Shown here one piece after another: positions 11,222-21,361 of a stretch of DNA of 64,000 bases (positions are counted from its first letter, which is position 1; each line of letters begins with the position of its first letter). The DNA is from Conus ventricosus (Eukaryota > Mollusca > Gastropoda > Neogastropoda > Conidae), in the NCBI GenBank assembly GCA_018398815.1, contig CM031616.1, positions 36,499,351 to 36,563,350 on the forward strand, read 5' to 3'. The notes under the pieces were generated by a model, which did not search any database, had not been told where the DNA came from, and saw only the letters and a program-made list of their open reading frames with translations. Both the position numbers and the translations under genes were made by a program.

Positions 11222-14200
11222 TCAAAGGAATGTCAAACAAAACGAAAATAACAGATACGCAGAACATGCAAACTGACTGCATTCAGAACTGCCCTGTACC
11301 GTAGCACATGTAAAAGAAAACAGTGTGTACCTATACATGATGTCCCTGAACACGAAATCACACCTTACCAAGCAAATCCTCACAAAGCATGACACATACC
11401 TGGAGTATGACCCAGTTTATCTGGCTGAGGAATGCCATCAACAACTGGGACTCCAGAGGCAGGGATCCATGTGGACGGCACCTCCTGAGTACACAGGTTG
11501 AAAAAAGAAAAAAGATTACACCAAAATGTGCATCTAGGTAATGATGCATGATTTCACAATGTGAATGACGATGAAGAGTGGAGGGGGGAGGGAAGAGAGG
11601 GAGGAGGCATGGGAATGGGCAGATGCCTCAGGCATCAGTCAACTCTTTAAAACTGAAAAACAGCAACCCTTGAAAATTCTGCAAGGTGTGTAACCAGAGC
11701 AAAATCTCAAAGTGTGCTGCGAAAGTCTGCAAATCATTCAACAGGTCTTTTCCAAGTCAGTGTGAAATTAAAAGAGAAGCAGTTTATTTTTGTGACACAG
11801 CTGAATACAGACAGTAAAGCACACAGTTCTTCTAGAGCAAGACAAGCTGGAAATAGACTGTATGAACCAAGCAGTGTGCCTTACTTAGAATGACAACATT
11901 ACAACACTCAGTGATGGCTCTTCAAGAATTCTGTTCTGAAGGTCAAGTGATTGCAAAAAAAAAAACAACAACAACAAAAAAACAATAGCCAGTGGGACCC
12001 TTGAATTTGGTGACGATGAACACTTGTGACAGTTGGTAGTCAGCTTTAGTTGTTTTTCTACTGCCTCATTTCCTGTGCCTTCTCCTTCACCCCACTGGCG
12101 CTATCCCTCCCCCCCCCCCCCCCCCCCTTCCCCCTTTAGGACTTTTGCTTACACGTCCACATCCAAAATTGATCTGTCTCAATTCAATGTGCCCTGTGGT
12201 CTGAAAACTATGGTCAATGAAATAACACTGCACTCACAAAATCATAATCAAATACATTTATGAATGCCCTGTCACAATCCAACGTGCCATGGGTCTGAAA
12301 ATTATGGTCAATGAAATCATATTGTAGACAAACCATTTTGAGCAAACTGAATTACACTGATGGACTGTCAGAATACAAAGCGCCATGTGGTAAAATATTT
12401 ATGGTCAATGAAATCATGCTGTAATAACAAAATTTTAAAAAATTTAAAAAATCATGATCAATGAAATTATATTGTCATCTGAAAATCATGGTCTATGACT
12501 CTCTTTTTCAGCCTGCCAATTATGGCCAGTGAAATCATTGTGCAGTCTGAACATTTCATAAGTTCATTGTTGACATTAGACGATACTAATTACAATATGA
12601 AAATTATCATCAGTGATACCATACAGTAGTATGAAAACTATGGTCAGTGGCATTACAGTCTGAAAATCACAATAAATAAAATAACATTGTAGTATGAAAG
12701 TTATGATCAATTACATCATACCATATTCTAGAAATCATGGTTACTAATATCATAGATATGTAGCACGCACCTACAAGGTTGAGATGAATGAAAGTCTTGC
12801 CAGCAACATCAGGGAATCCAGCTTCCAAGCCAACTAAGTCCTTGCAATAAAGGTTGAAGCAAACAGCTCCCTATGTGTGGGAAGAAGAGGACCAGAGCCC
12901 TAACGGCAAAGGCAGAAGCAAATGAGAAGAATTTCAGCTGGATTTGGTCACGTATGAACAAAAGTAGACTTCTAAAGGACTGAATTTCCCAACATGCAAC
13001 AGACAGTCCCATAGCTAAATGGTTCAAACAATCATCACAAAGGGACTTGGCCTGGAGTCACCTGACCATCCTAGAGGTGCAGGATGAAATACAGGTAGTG
13101 GCTCCCTCCAATTAAAAAAAAAAAAAAAAAAAAAAGGCAAAATCAGAAGGGTATCCAGAAGTCACGACCTGAATGCGGCCCGGCATTACAAAACAAGGAT
13201 TCAACGGTTGAAACTCTTGCACATGGTGAGCTTCTTATCCAGTGACATGGAAAACGATTGAATGAAGCGCCAACAGGCAGCTCTTCAGTCAGTTCTACCC
13301 AGGTATGCAGCCTGTGGTGTAAACTAAAGCGTAGAGCGCTTATAGCTTGGTCTGTAGTCGAGGACAGGCGCTGTATAAGCACTCTTAATAAAATAATAAT
13401 AATAATGACCTTCTGCCGTCCAGCTCTGCCTAGGGTTTCATCCTGCTGTGGTATTAAACAACAGTCATTTCAATTAAATGACACTGAAAATTTATGGTCG
13501 ATGAAATTCTGTTGAAGTCTGAAAGTATATGGTCAATGAAATTATACTGAGATGATCCCAACCTCTGATGATAAGATCAGACATCCTCTAGTTCATGCAC
13601 ACTATGTTACCTCTTCTCTTTCCCTTTTCCTTTTCCACCCAAACCTTGAAGTCTTTCTCGTGGTCCCAGATCATTGACGGAGGCTCCTCTGTCTGCTCCG
13701 ACTCTCTCCAAGTTTTCAGCTTCGACTGGTGTCGCTGGAATTTCTTGTCTCCCACTTTGTTCGGCTTTCGGTCCAGCCGGGCCCACAGCCATGGCACACC
13801 TGGTGGCACAGGGGGTGACGTGAAGTAAATCGTAAAAAGAAAGGTTGTAAGTTCAGCAACGACAATCCAGACAAACAGATCACAGGACAAAACATGAGTG
13901 AAATGCTTTTTAGTCTGCAAGACAATCCAGACAAACAGATCACAGGACAAAACATAAGTGAAATGTTTTTAGTCTGCAAGACAATCCAGACAAACAGATT
14001 ACCTAACAAAACACAAGTGAAATGTTATTAGTTCCAGAAGACAATCTAGACAAACAGATTACAGGACAAAACACATGTGAAATGCTATTAGTTCCAGAAG
14101 ACAATCTAGACAAACAGATTACAGGACAACACACATGTGAAATGCTATTAGTTCCAGAAGACAATCTAGACAAACAGACTACAGTACAACACACATGTGA

Positions 14201-16454
14201 AGTGAAATGTTAATGTTTGTTTTAATTTCAGACAGGTTTCTTAACCGAATGATGACACATAGACATCACCTCATGACATAACATTTTGGCCATATTTGAA
14301 AACAAAAAATTCAAGACTAACGAAAATCAACAACGCATACATGGATGAAAAATTCACTGCATTCATTTGAACATTTTTCAGATTTTTCATGAGTGCTATT
14401 TGTAAATTTCTGCTGTAGCTTAAAGTTATGTAAAAAAAAAAAAAAACTCTTGAAAAAAAAAGGAAAGAAAAAAAAAAAAGGAAAACTTGTGAAAAGTACA
14501 TGTGCTTACTGTTGAATGTTTGTACCATCCATCAGGAAATGCACAGGGAAAGAATGTGTCAAGGAAGTCACCTTTTCATCAATGTAATGTTTCGTTTGCT
14601 ATATGTTAAGCACGTTCAATATCGATTCATGTACCTTTCACATATCCCATTGTCTCTTAAAAAACAAGAATTGCCTTCCTTCTGCAATCTTGTTTGCAGA
14701 AAGAGTCAGAGCTGTCTTATAACAGCACTGTATACAATCTACAGGAAAGCACTGGTCAAGCTAATAATAGACTGTATGATTTCTCTTGCATTCAAGCTTG
14801 CAATTTCATTTTTTTTAATATCCAGATTTTGCCAAAGTTATTTAACTTGGGCACTTCACAGTTTGGCAGGTGGGTGCTAAACCTTAAACCTCACCACATT
14901 AACATTGAGGTGATTCTCTGTTTGGTATTGCGGGGAAAAAAGTACCACTACACAGGTCGTGGAACTAAACATGACATAAAACTGGTGGTTTTGTGCTCCC
15001 AGCACCCTGTCTAACATTTAAAAAAAAAAAAAAACAAGAAAGAAAAAATTGAGAACTGAGCTGCACACAGGTGTAGATCTTTTTCCAACTCTCTGCTATA
15101 GATCTTGCGTGTCAGCTTCGCAAGCTAGCGCAAGCCATGACCACAAACAAAAACCCCGCCTGACTTCAGGTGTGGAGGACAAGTAATCAAGGTGCTGATA
15201 ATCCAAGATTCAGGTTCAGGGACCTCGGTCTGTTGTTTCATACGAAAAACTGGCTCTCAGACTGTCACTTACGTTCTAGCACGGCAAAGTAGAGGAGAAT
15301 GTGGGAGGGATTGAAGGGGGAAAAAAAGCCTATCACATGCAAGACTCAAACTATTCACTTGAATTTTGCCACTTCTTTGACGAGTTTTTAGAACTCCATC
15401 ACTCAAAGCCTAAGGAAGTATTGTCCGGCAAGCATTTGTACCCAACGGACAAACCAAACGCTCAAGCAGAAGAAACAGATAAGGCAACATGGTGCCATGG
15501 AATCTGCTTGCGTGCTTGGCAGTTAAGGGTTTCAGTACTCCTACTATATGACGAAATGTGAGGAAATTTTTGGCATCAGCTACCTCAAACCAAGCGTTAT
15601 ATGGTGAAACATAGCTTCCAATGGTAAGATTTGATTCATGTATCTCTGGTTTCACTGCTCATTTCTGAATACTGAAGTGCACTGCATACAGCGATGTGTT
15701 CTTGTAATGTGTACTCATCAAATTCAGGGAATTTTAGAAGCAATTTTGAATTACTCAATTTTTTTTTTTTTAAGCTTTAGCATTTTTTACAAGGTATCAA
15801 TTCCAAATTTGTGCAACTCTGAATTCATCATCAACTTAGTGAGTTGTTTTAAACAGATTTTGCATTTGTAGTTTTTTTGCTGGTGGCCAAGGTAAATACC
15901 TTGACTGAGTCAATGCCATCCACTCCAACTGAAGATCTTATAAGTCAGTGTTAAACCTCCCCTTAATCTTCTTTGAGGGCCAATTTCAATATCTAAATCA
16001 TTCTAAAATCCAAACAACTTATGCCCCTGTGCTCACAGAACAGATTAGTTACTCTTCAACTTTTTTAAAACTGCAGATGATAACTTTTCAAAAATGAGTA
16101 CCTGATCGTTATCATATCCAAAATAAAGAACCTGCCATCACTCCAGCACCCCCCCCCCCCCCCCCCCCCCTGTCTAATATGCCTTTGTCCTGACATTACA
16201 GACAAGTTTTGCTTTTTTCACTCATCTGTTATGCTAGTAAGAATACCTTGATATTCCTCTATAAGGCAGCAGGTTCCATCCACTTTCTCTGTGGCGCTGG
16301 CAGCATCGAGATCCTGCAGAGAAACCTCTGGGTTCAGCACATCTGACGCTGTCACCTTGAACTGCTGGTTGGCCCTTTTGTTGGAAGGTGTGTTGTGTAC
16401 ACCCGTCACGAACACACATGACATCTTCTGCTGCACAGCTATGCAGGAGGCCAT
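306..16454 (-). CDS. RLIG1: RLIG1 (C12orf29-type RNA 5'-phosphate/3'-OH ligase 1), whole coding span, 7 exons
   Basis: ATP-dependent RNA ligase that joins a 5'-phosphate to a 3'-OH through a lysine-AMP intermediate; the vertebrate protein is linked to RNA repair under oxidative stress (family knowledge). Seen here: coding exons at 16247-16454, 13645-13799, 11400-11484, about 10397-10587, 9560-9618, 4040-4141 and 306-515, with compatible phases. Family landmarks in order are MSCVFVT near the N-terminus, the nucleotidyl motif EKVDGTCC with Lys57, WLWARLDRKPNK, WIPA, VPVEKK, PHG, VEGVVWHC and HRHHLNLPWPV. The predicted length of about 335 residues is close to the human protein (about 325), and both the start and the lysine fall at the human positions. 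Exons 4 and 5 carry frame breaks and lie in a poor-quality tract; the other five exons are clean. The 3' UTR leaves the window at position 1. Confidence 0.93.
640..857 (-). mobile_element. tRNA-headed SINE, family A, truncated copy
   Basis: Read on the minus strand, it starts with a tRNA-like head: A box AATAGCTCAGTGGTAG and B box GGTTCGAATCT. A spacer shared with the copies at 959 and 48465 follows (CCCTCGGAGTTAAC), and the copy runs out into a CT-rich tail. No acceptor-stem complement follows the B box, so this is not a tRNA gene. Confidence 0.75.
959..1345 (+). mobile_element. tRNA-headed SINE, family A
   Basis: The head has A box AATAGCTTAGTTGATAGAG and B box GGTTCAAATTTC. The body matches the minus-strand copy at 48465-48918 over about 380 bp, including the shared stretch CTGCCTGTCTATACAGGCAG. 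It ends in GAAA repeats. Its head faces the head of the copy at 640-857, about 100 bp away. Confidence 0.8.
1338..3100 (+). repeat. 1.7-kb polypurine (GA-rich) degenerate minisatellite
   Basis: Nearly pure A/G sequence built from variants of GGAAAATGGAAGATGAAGA with a period of roughly 27-30 bp, plus an exact 42-bp triplication near 1810-1920 and an 18-G run near 2746. A 561-codon minus-strand open frame here is only the F/S/L-rich reading of the polypyrimidine strand. It lies in RLIG1 intron 6. Confidence 0.9.
3150..3300 (+). mobile_element. Old fragment of the 848-bp retroposon family (body)
   Basis: The GGATCAGAA-type block with a conserved GCCACTGA motif and the following GGGTTGCCC resemble the middle of the full element at 62731-63578, read in its sense direction. 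Divergence is high. Confidence 0.5.
3301..4039. other. RLIG1 intron 6, upstream part; nothing recognised
   Basis: I see no exon, tRNA head or RT motif. Short GCGCCTGC/AGCGCC repeats occur near 3410-3470, and an A-run lies at 4008-4025 close to the exon 6 donor. Confidence 0.5.
4040..4141 (-). CDS. RLIG1: RLIG1 exon 6
   Basis: Acceptor cccactcag, donor AAG/gtaaag, 102 nt, phase 0 on both sides. It encodes HQWFAEEE and then VEGVVWHCPSGALFK, the conserved EGIVWHC block near the end of the nucleotidyltransferase core. The reading frame is clean. Confidence 0.93.
4589..5541. repeat. 34-bp minisatellite, about 28 units
   Basis: Units are variants of CTCTGCTGTGTACTCTCC plus CTGCCGTGTACTACAT, with half-unit duplications and deletions. 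Long open frames in three forward frames reflect the repeat and the lack of stop codons in the unit. It lies in RLIG1 intron 5. Confidence 0.95.
5542..6536. other. Unique intronic sequence, no gene seen
   Basis: Holds a GC-rich stretch (about 5815-5950 and 6120-6225, several CGCG and CGGC clusters), then AT-rich sequence. No exon of RLIG1 and no recognised repeat was found. Confidence 0.5.
6537..8470. repeat. Compound (GT)n/(CT)n satellite with long G and C runs
   Basis: About three degenerate tandem units of roughly 200-250 bp (near 7545, 7750 and 8025). Each shows a GT tract, GATATCTTTTT with an AAGCAGCA-like motif, a CT tract with C runs, then GCCGTGTATAT. A run of about 30 G lies at 6727-6756. 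Confidence 0.7.
9560..9618 (-). CDS. RLIG1: RLIG1 exon 5 (frame damaged)
   Basis: After acceptor cataG it reads GATAC, a run of six C, then CTCACGGC, giving PHGILRFLKSLESNSSN before donor AAT/gtggga in phase 0. This matches the family's IPHG segment and the following RNLPSLK region. The C-run length does not fit the incoming phase from exon 4, which suggests a miscounted homopolymer. Confidence 0.75.
9600..9885 (-). mobile_element. Degraded head fragment of the 848-bp retroposon family
   Basis: It shares GACGCATCCACTTA, CTCAACTGTGTGGT, GGGTAGGAGC and CGACGCTAACCACTTCG with the complete copy at 62731-63578. Differences are concentrated in G, C, T and A runs. Confidence 0.75.
10397..10587 (-). 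CDS. RLIG1: RLIG1 exon 4 (several frame breaks; 3' boundary uncertain)
   Basis: The acceptor ctgcaaag is followed by GGCTGG and then VPVEKKSRVCWP, matching the family's GWVPVEK...CW segment, but one base is missing between GW and VPVEK (TGGTCC where TGGGTCC is expected). Further on, FGLGLVL and GLV...LSEF..NFKLMG match the family. GTCGGAGGTGTCGGCC reads better with one G fewer, and the GKTYG segment lies in another frame. The donor AAA/gttgtg at 10397 is tentative. Confidence 0.75.
10937..10996 (-). mobile_element. LINE 3'-tail mini-element with (TTATC)n end, copy 1
   Basis: The sense strand reads AGCCCTGATGTGGCCC, GGTCGGCTGGGCTATAAGC and then TTATC repeats. About 60 bp is shared with copies at 32449, 52641 and 56864. 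Confidence 0.75.
11182..11218. repeat. (CA)n microsatellite
   Basis: Pure CA run in RLIG1 intron 3. Confidence 0.95.
11400..11484 (-). CDS. RLIG1: RLIG1 exon 3
   Basis: Acceptor tactcag in phase 0; 28 codons plus one base; donor CCAG/gtatgtg. It encodes EVPSTWIPASGVPVVDG and then LGHTP, matching the family's CWIPA...GHIPG segment. Confidence 0.93.
11485..13644. other. RLIG1 intron 2
   Basis: No exon was found. It holds a decayed tandem repeat (separate entry), a C-run near 12109-12127, an A-run near 13114 and otherwise unique AT-rich sequence. Confidence 0.6.
12185..12760. repeat. Ancient decayed tandem repeat
   Basis: The phrase TCTGAAAATTATGGTCAATGA and close variants recur at irregular 50-70 bp spacing at least eight times, with two more near 13485-13545. 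Units are too diverged to fix the period by eye. Confidence 0.65.
13645..13799 (-). CDS. RLIG1: RLIG1 exon 2
   Basis: The acceptor gccaccag completes a glycine codon begun in exon 1, then VPWLWARLDRKPNKVGDKKF follows, and the exon ends WDHEKDFK before donor AAG/gtttgg in phase 0. This donor was chosen because it joins in frame to EVPSTWIPA, as the family requires; reading on to the next GT (gtaaca) gives the wrong phase. Confidence 0.94.
13856..14213. repeat. 60-bp minisatellite, about 6 units
   Basis: Units share GACAATCCAGACAAACAGAT and AAAACACATGTGAAATG; the last three are nearly identical. It starts about 55 bp upstream of the RLIG1 exon 2 acceptor (gene sense), inside intron 1. Confidence 0.92.
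14214..16246. other. RLIG1 intron 1, no other feature seen
   Basis: Unique AT-rich sequence with A- and T-runs and a run of about 22 C at 16148-16170. I found no exon, RT motif or tRNA head that I could support. Confidence 0.5.
16247..16454 (-). CDS. RLIG1: RLIG1 exon 1 with start codon and catalytic lysine
   Basis: It opens with MASCIAVQQKMSCVFVT. The ATG at 16452-16454 is chosen because it puts ten residues before the conserved M-x-C-V-F-V-T, as in the human protein. EKVDGTCC then falls with lysine at residue 57, the adenylated lysine of the family. The exon ends CAAG/gtattc in phase 1. Confidence 0.94.
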
Positions 16455-17049
16455 GATGTCTGCTGAAGGACAGTAAATTGTGACTGCTCAGACACAAATA
16501 TTACTGACATAAATCAAGACTGGACAGACTTGAAGATGTTATAACTCAAGACAATGTACATGTGTATTACTAAGAGACTGACACAAAATAACGAAAGAAA
16601 CGAACCATCATGAATGAACAAAAAAAAACAACTAAAAGAAGATAGGGTAAAAATCCAAACTGTACAGTTTCTTAAAATCAAATCAGGTTATGCTTACTTA
16701 AACTATGTAATAACCAGGAGCAGGTATACTAAATTCTCTTTTTTAAGTATGAAAAAAAAAGATTGCTAATAACTGTAAACTAAATCCAAAGGCCTTTTGG
16801 AAATATGTACACACACACACAAAAAAAAAAATCCAGGGTCAACATAAGAACTGGTGTCCTTAACAGAAATGATATCTTGCTGCAGAAGATGATCTGAATA
16901 AGTAGAAATTCTTTTAGATATTTTTTTGTTGCCAACAGGTATAAAAGAGAGAATGTAACTAATGTCCTAGATCTTGAGGAACGTTTTAAAACTAACAACA
17001 CATCAATAAGTAACGTAAGGATTACTCTGCTTGCCATCCAGAAAAAGGT
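16455..17049. other. 5' flank of RLIG1
   Basis: No CpG-rich block or obvious TATA box was seen. A non-coding first exon may exist, since ttcag lies shortly upstream of the ATG. Short A-runs and a CA run occur near 16810. Confidence 0.4.
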
Positions 17050-17930
17050 TGTAAGCGTCAGATCCTAAGGCTCAGGGACATAATTAAATTCCTCCGTGGG
17101 TTCTAAAGCCAAGGAATGGAGCCACAAATTCGAGTATTTTATATAACAAGTCCTCAGAGTGTATTTGTAGTTCAGATGACTGGAAAAAGCAGAGAGGACA
17201 GCTATTTCTGAGAAAAGGTGCAAAAACTAATCCTGGAAATTATAGACCTGTGAGTTTTACTAGTGTGTTATGTAAAGTATGGGCATTCTATTGTGAAAGT
17301 TGCAATTGTTGCACACCTGACTGACAAAACTTGCCTTTGGAATGTCAGCATGGCTTTAGGCTTAAGGATCATATATATGTGACCCAACTTTTGGAGGTTG
17401 CTGAGGACATTGCCAAAATGATGGATGACGGAAGACCAGTGGACATTGTCTGCCTTGACTGTCAAAAAGCTTTTAATACAGTGATGCATGGAACATTATC
17501 AATAAAAAGAGCAGCACATGGAATTATTGGTAATAGCAAAATTTGACAAGCTTTTTGATAAGAAGGTCTCAGCTTAAAAAAATAAGTATTATAAAGTCTT
17601 CCAGCATCTAAGTCCATTCCACAAGACAGAATTTCTTGGACCTATACTTTTCACAGTCTTTATTAATGACCTCCCTGTAATGCTGCAGTGATCAAATAAA
17701 GGGGATCTCTAATGTGTTAAAATGTACCTCTAGTTCTTCATACTGATAAGAATAATCCTGTAAAGAAATATCACAAGAAACACACACACAACACAAATGA
17801 AGACCTAGGGATGATTCTTGATAGCTCTAAAAATTTAACATGTACATTGACACTGTATCCAAAGTGCAGTCAATAAAACAAATCAAATTATTGAACTGGG
17901 CAGAACTAGAAAATTCCAGTTCTTTTTTTT
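17050..17930 (+). pseudogene. Decayed non-LTR reverse transcriptase fragment
   Basis: Recognisable RT pieces occur in broken frames: GAKTNPGNYRPVSFTSVLCK, QHGFRLKDH, DGRPVDIVCLDCQKAFNTV (motif A), FINDLP and NEDLGMILD. Many stops and gaps show an old, dead copy. It resembles the next element (17955-20650) in order and motif type. Confidence 0.8.
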
Positions 17931-18566
17931 AGTTTGATATTTAACACAAATTGCAATGCCCAAGCGCAGTCTCACGGATGTATGGGTGAATATCTGAAGG
18001 GGACTCTAAGAAGCCTGCAGATGTTCTTGCCACCCCAGTGGCCATGCTGTTCAGAAAATCCTTGAACGAAGGAAAAATCCCAGAAGACTGGCGGTTGGCA
18101 CGGGTTACACCTATCTTCAAGAAAGGCAGCAAAATGCTAGCTAATAACTTCAGGCCAGTTAGCCTTACATGCATCCTCTGAAAAGTAATGGAAAAAATTA
18201 GTAAGAGAACAACTTGTCAAACACCTAGAAGAAAACAACCTTGTCAGTGAGAAACAACATGGGCTTGTAAAGGGAGGTCATGCATCACTCAGCTTCTCGA
18301 CGTCATGGACACATGGACTAAGGTCTTAGATGATGGAGGCTCAGTCGACATTGTTTACAATGGATTTCCAGAAAGCGTTTGATAGCGTTCCACACAGACG
18401 ACTTGTTTTGAAAGTTCAGGCACATGGTATTAAAGGGAAGATATTACTTTGGATACAGGACTTCCTACACAACAGGCGTCAGCGGGTTGTCGTCAATGGC
18501 GCACAGTCACAAGAAGCCAATGTCTTGAGTGGGATTCCCCAGGTAGTGTCTTAGGACCTATTTTGT

Positions 18567-19817
18567 TTGTACTGTATATTAACGATCTGCCGAATCTCAT
18601 TCAAAACACTGTACAACCTTTTTGCAGACGACACTAAGGTTTTTGCACGAAGTGACCATGAAGGAGCTACGCATGTTTTACAGGAAGATCTAAACAGGCT
18701 GCAAAGTTGGTCAAGACAATGGCTATTGAAGTTCCACCCTGAAAAATGCCATGTCCTGAAGCTGGGGAACAAGAAGTCAGATGCTGTGTACCACATGACT
18801 GAAGTAAACATCGAAGGTAAGACATGTACCACAACTCTGTCTGAAAGTGAATTTGAGAAGGACCTTGGGGTTTACATTGACAACAAACTGAATTTCAGAG
18901 AACATGTGGCCAAGGCAACTGCTAAAGCAAATAGAGTTGTTGGTATCATCCGTCGCTCCTTTGACTTCCTGACTGAAGATACTTTCCTACAACTGTACAA
19001 GTCTCTTGTACGACCAGTACTAGAGTACGGACATTCTGTCTGGCAACCCTACCACAAAACACTGTGCCAGGATGTAGAAGATGTTCAGCGCAGAGCAACT
19101 AAACTTTTAGCATCTCTTAAAGATAAACCATATCCTGAGCGTCTTTCTACTCTCAAACTTCCAAGCCTGGAGCACAGAAGAAAAAGGGGTGACATGATAG
19201 ACTTGTACAAGTTTATACATGGCATTTACCGGAGCTACGGTAAGCTCTTCAACCTCTCCAGACTAAAAGCCAAGACAAAAGTCAAGCTGAGGTGCCTGCG
19301 TGACTTCCTCTTTGCAGACGACGCAGCAGTAACTGCCCACTCAGCCGAGGACCTACAGCAGCTCATGACTTGCTTCAGCAATGCCTGCCAAGACTTTGGG
19401 CTTACCATTAGCTTGAAGAAAACACAGGTCATGGGACAGGATGTTGACTCTCCCCCAGTCATCAGCATCAATGACCATGAACTGGATGTCGTCCATGACT
19501 TTGTTTATCTGGGCTCAACTATCTCAGACACCCTCTCACTTGACTCAGAGCTCAACAGGTGCATCGGCAAGGCAGCTACCACCATGACCAGACTGACAAA
19601 GAAAGCATGGAACAACAGCAAGCTGACCGAGCACACAAAGATCCAGATCTACAGAGCCTGCGTCGTGAGCACCCTCCTGTATGGCAGCGAGTCTTGGACT
19701 TTGCGTGCCCGACAAGAGCGAAAGCTCAATGCTTTCCATATGCGTAGCCTCCGACGCATTCTGAACATCAACTGGCAGGACAAGGTCCCAAACAACGCTG
19801 TCCTGGAAAGAGCCTAA
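18567..19817 (+). pseudogene. Chimeric 416-codon open frame joining two reverse transcriptases
   Basis: The first part is the thumb side of the Jockey/CR1-like RT, beginning before LFADDTKVF. At the GIYRS codons (about 19224-19235) it passes without a stop into a different RT, LFNLSRLKAKTKV then LFADDAAVTAH and VYLGSTISDTLSLDSELN. The frame holds two FADD catalytic boxes but neither complete palm. The join results from an insertion, so a functional fusion is unlikely. Confidence 0.85.
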
Positions 19818-20300
19818 TGCACCAGCATGTACACGCTGCTGAAACAGAGACGTATGCGTTGGCTCGGCCATGTCGTGCACATGGATGACGGACAGATTCC
19901 TAAAGACCTCCTCTATGGAGAGCTTGTGCAGGGAAAACGTCCCACAGGCAGACCACAGCTGCGATTCAAAGACGTGTGCAAGAGGGACCTAAAAGCCTTG
20001 AACATCGACCAGAACAACTGGGAAGCAACAGCCCTCGAACGGTCAGCCTGGAGACAGACTGTGCAGAAAAGTCTCTCCAAGTTCGAAGAGACACTCGCTC
20101 AGCAGCACGGGGAAAAGAGAATGAGAAGAAAGCCTGCAGCCCAGGCAGACAGACCAGCGTCAGACTTTATCTGTGCCCTCTGCCACAGGGACTGTCATTC
20201 CCGCCGTCGGACTGGTCAGCCACACCCGTCGCTGTACCAGAATAGACACCTAGAGCGCAACTCCATAGTCTTCCGAGACTGAAGGATGCCTACTACTATG
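19235..20300 (+). mobile_element. Nested 5'-truncated LINE (RTE/Proto2-like C-terminal part) with 8-bp target duplication
   Basis: The insert of 1066 bp begins just before the RT motif C and runs through SESWTLRARQERKLNAFH, RMRWLGHVVHMDDG and GKRPTGRPQLRFKDVCKRD to a C-x2-C-x-C-H tail and TAC repeats. The duplicated target TACCGGAG is at 19227-19234 and 20301-20308. Removing one copy plus the insert restores the host reading GIYRSDKPWFELF. Confidence 0.9.
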
Positions 20301-20734
20301 TACCGGAGTGATAAACCATGGTTTGAACTATTTACCAGCAGGGACAGCAGAGGACACTCCTTGAAACTATCCAAAGTTCATCACATACTGAATATCAGGG
20401 AAACTATTTCCCTCTTCATGTGATTGATGTTTGGAATGGTCTTCCTGACTCCATAGTAACAGCCCCTACAGTCAACATCTTCAAATCACGGTTAGCCACT
20501 CATTGGCAGGAACTTCCGACAAAATACAATCCGGAACGTTATCAACATAGATAGTCTCAGTCGTGACTCTCTTCCTTCCCCGCATGCGGTGCTTTTCATC
20601 TCAATGTTATATTTAGAATGGTAAACAGGACTCTTAAGGCCTCTAACACCTACAAGTTCAAGTTCAAGGCTGCGGAGCCTAGACTGTGAAGCCAGTCTCC
20701 TAATTGTATTAGTACTGTAATACGCATGATGATC

Positions 20735-20905
20735 AGGAGGACCAGTGTCAACAGATCTCCAGCTGCTGCCACCATCCCCTGTCCGTACTGTGATAGATCT
20801 TTCCGGGCGCAGATCGGCCTGACCAGCCATCTACGCACTCACCCCCGATCCCAGGATGACTAGATGGTCTTCGTCGTCTCCACGGACAACAACAACGACA
20901 TTACT
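20735..20905 (+). mobile_element. LINE 3'-end fragment with C2H2-like finger
   Basis: It encodes CPYCDRSFRAQIGLTSHLRT with Cys2-His2 spacing and a stop soon after, then a CGTCGTCTCCACGGACAACA tail. This is typical of the C-terminus and 3' UTR of another LINE. Confidence 0.7.
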
Positions 20906-20909
20906 ACTG

Positions 20910-21328
20910 TAAGTGTAAGAAATGGTTTGGGCGACGTATGTTACTTTTTCTTCAGATGTCTACAAAATGTTATTCGTTCTGAATCACTAAGATTTCAATT
21001 GACCAATTCGATCATTCACTGATGAAATGATGGCTAATTCCAAAAAATCAACGAACAAATCTTGCACAATCAGTGGCTTTGCCTAATTATAATTAAAGTA
21101 TAGTCAGTGCATGAACTTGCCAATCACATCAATGTGATGACAGTTCATATGAGCGACTAATACCACCTTACCTGAAGCTGTAAATCTGTCAGACTGAGTA
21201 CCGTGTGCCTTGTAACGTGATGAAAAACACGCTGTCTGTTGTTTCTAAACAGAACTATCGCAATGTGGATGCAATCTGTGTGATGGCGCAACAGAGTGGT
21301 TTCCCTTTAATCAAGGTGCTTAAGGCTT

Positions 21329-21361
<33 letters not shown>

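Larger units (their letters stand above)
17955..20650 (+). mobile_element. 5'-truncated non-LTR retrotransposon (Jockey/CR1-like RT), interrupted by a second LINE
   Basis: RT order is intact but shifted in frame: RVTPIFKKGSK, NNFRPVSLTCIL, FQKAFDSVPH (motif A), SGIPQ...LGPILFVLYINDLP (motif B), LFADDTKVF (motif C), FEKDLGVYIDNKLNF and LVRPVLEYGHSVWQPY. The C-terminal part resumes after 20309 as KPWFELFTSRDSRGHSLKL and VWNGLPDSIVTAPTVNIFK. A second element sits at 19235-20300. Clade assignment is by motif style only. Confidence 0.85.

Noticed and set aside
13607..13644. Extension of RLIG1 exon 2 to the GT at 13611
   Set aside because: It reads open (VWVEKEKGKRR) but leaves the wrong phase for exon 3; the AAG/gtttgg donor gives the family sequence DFK-x4-WIPA.
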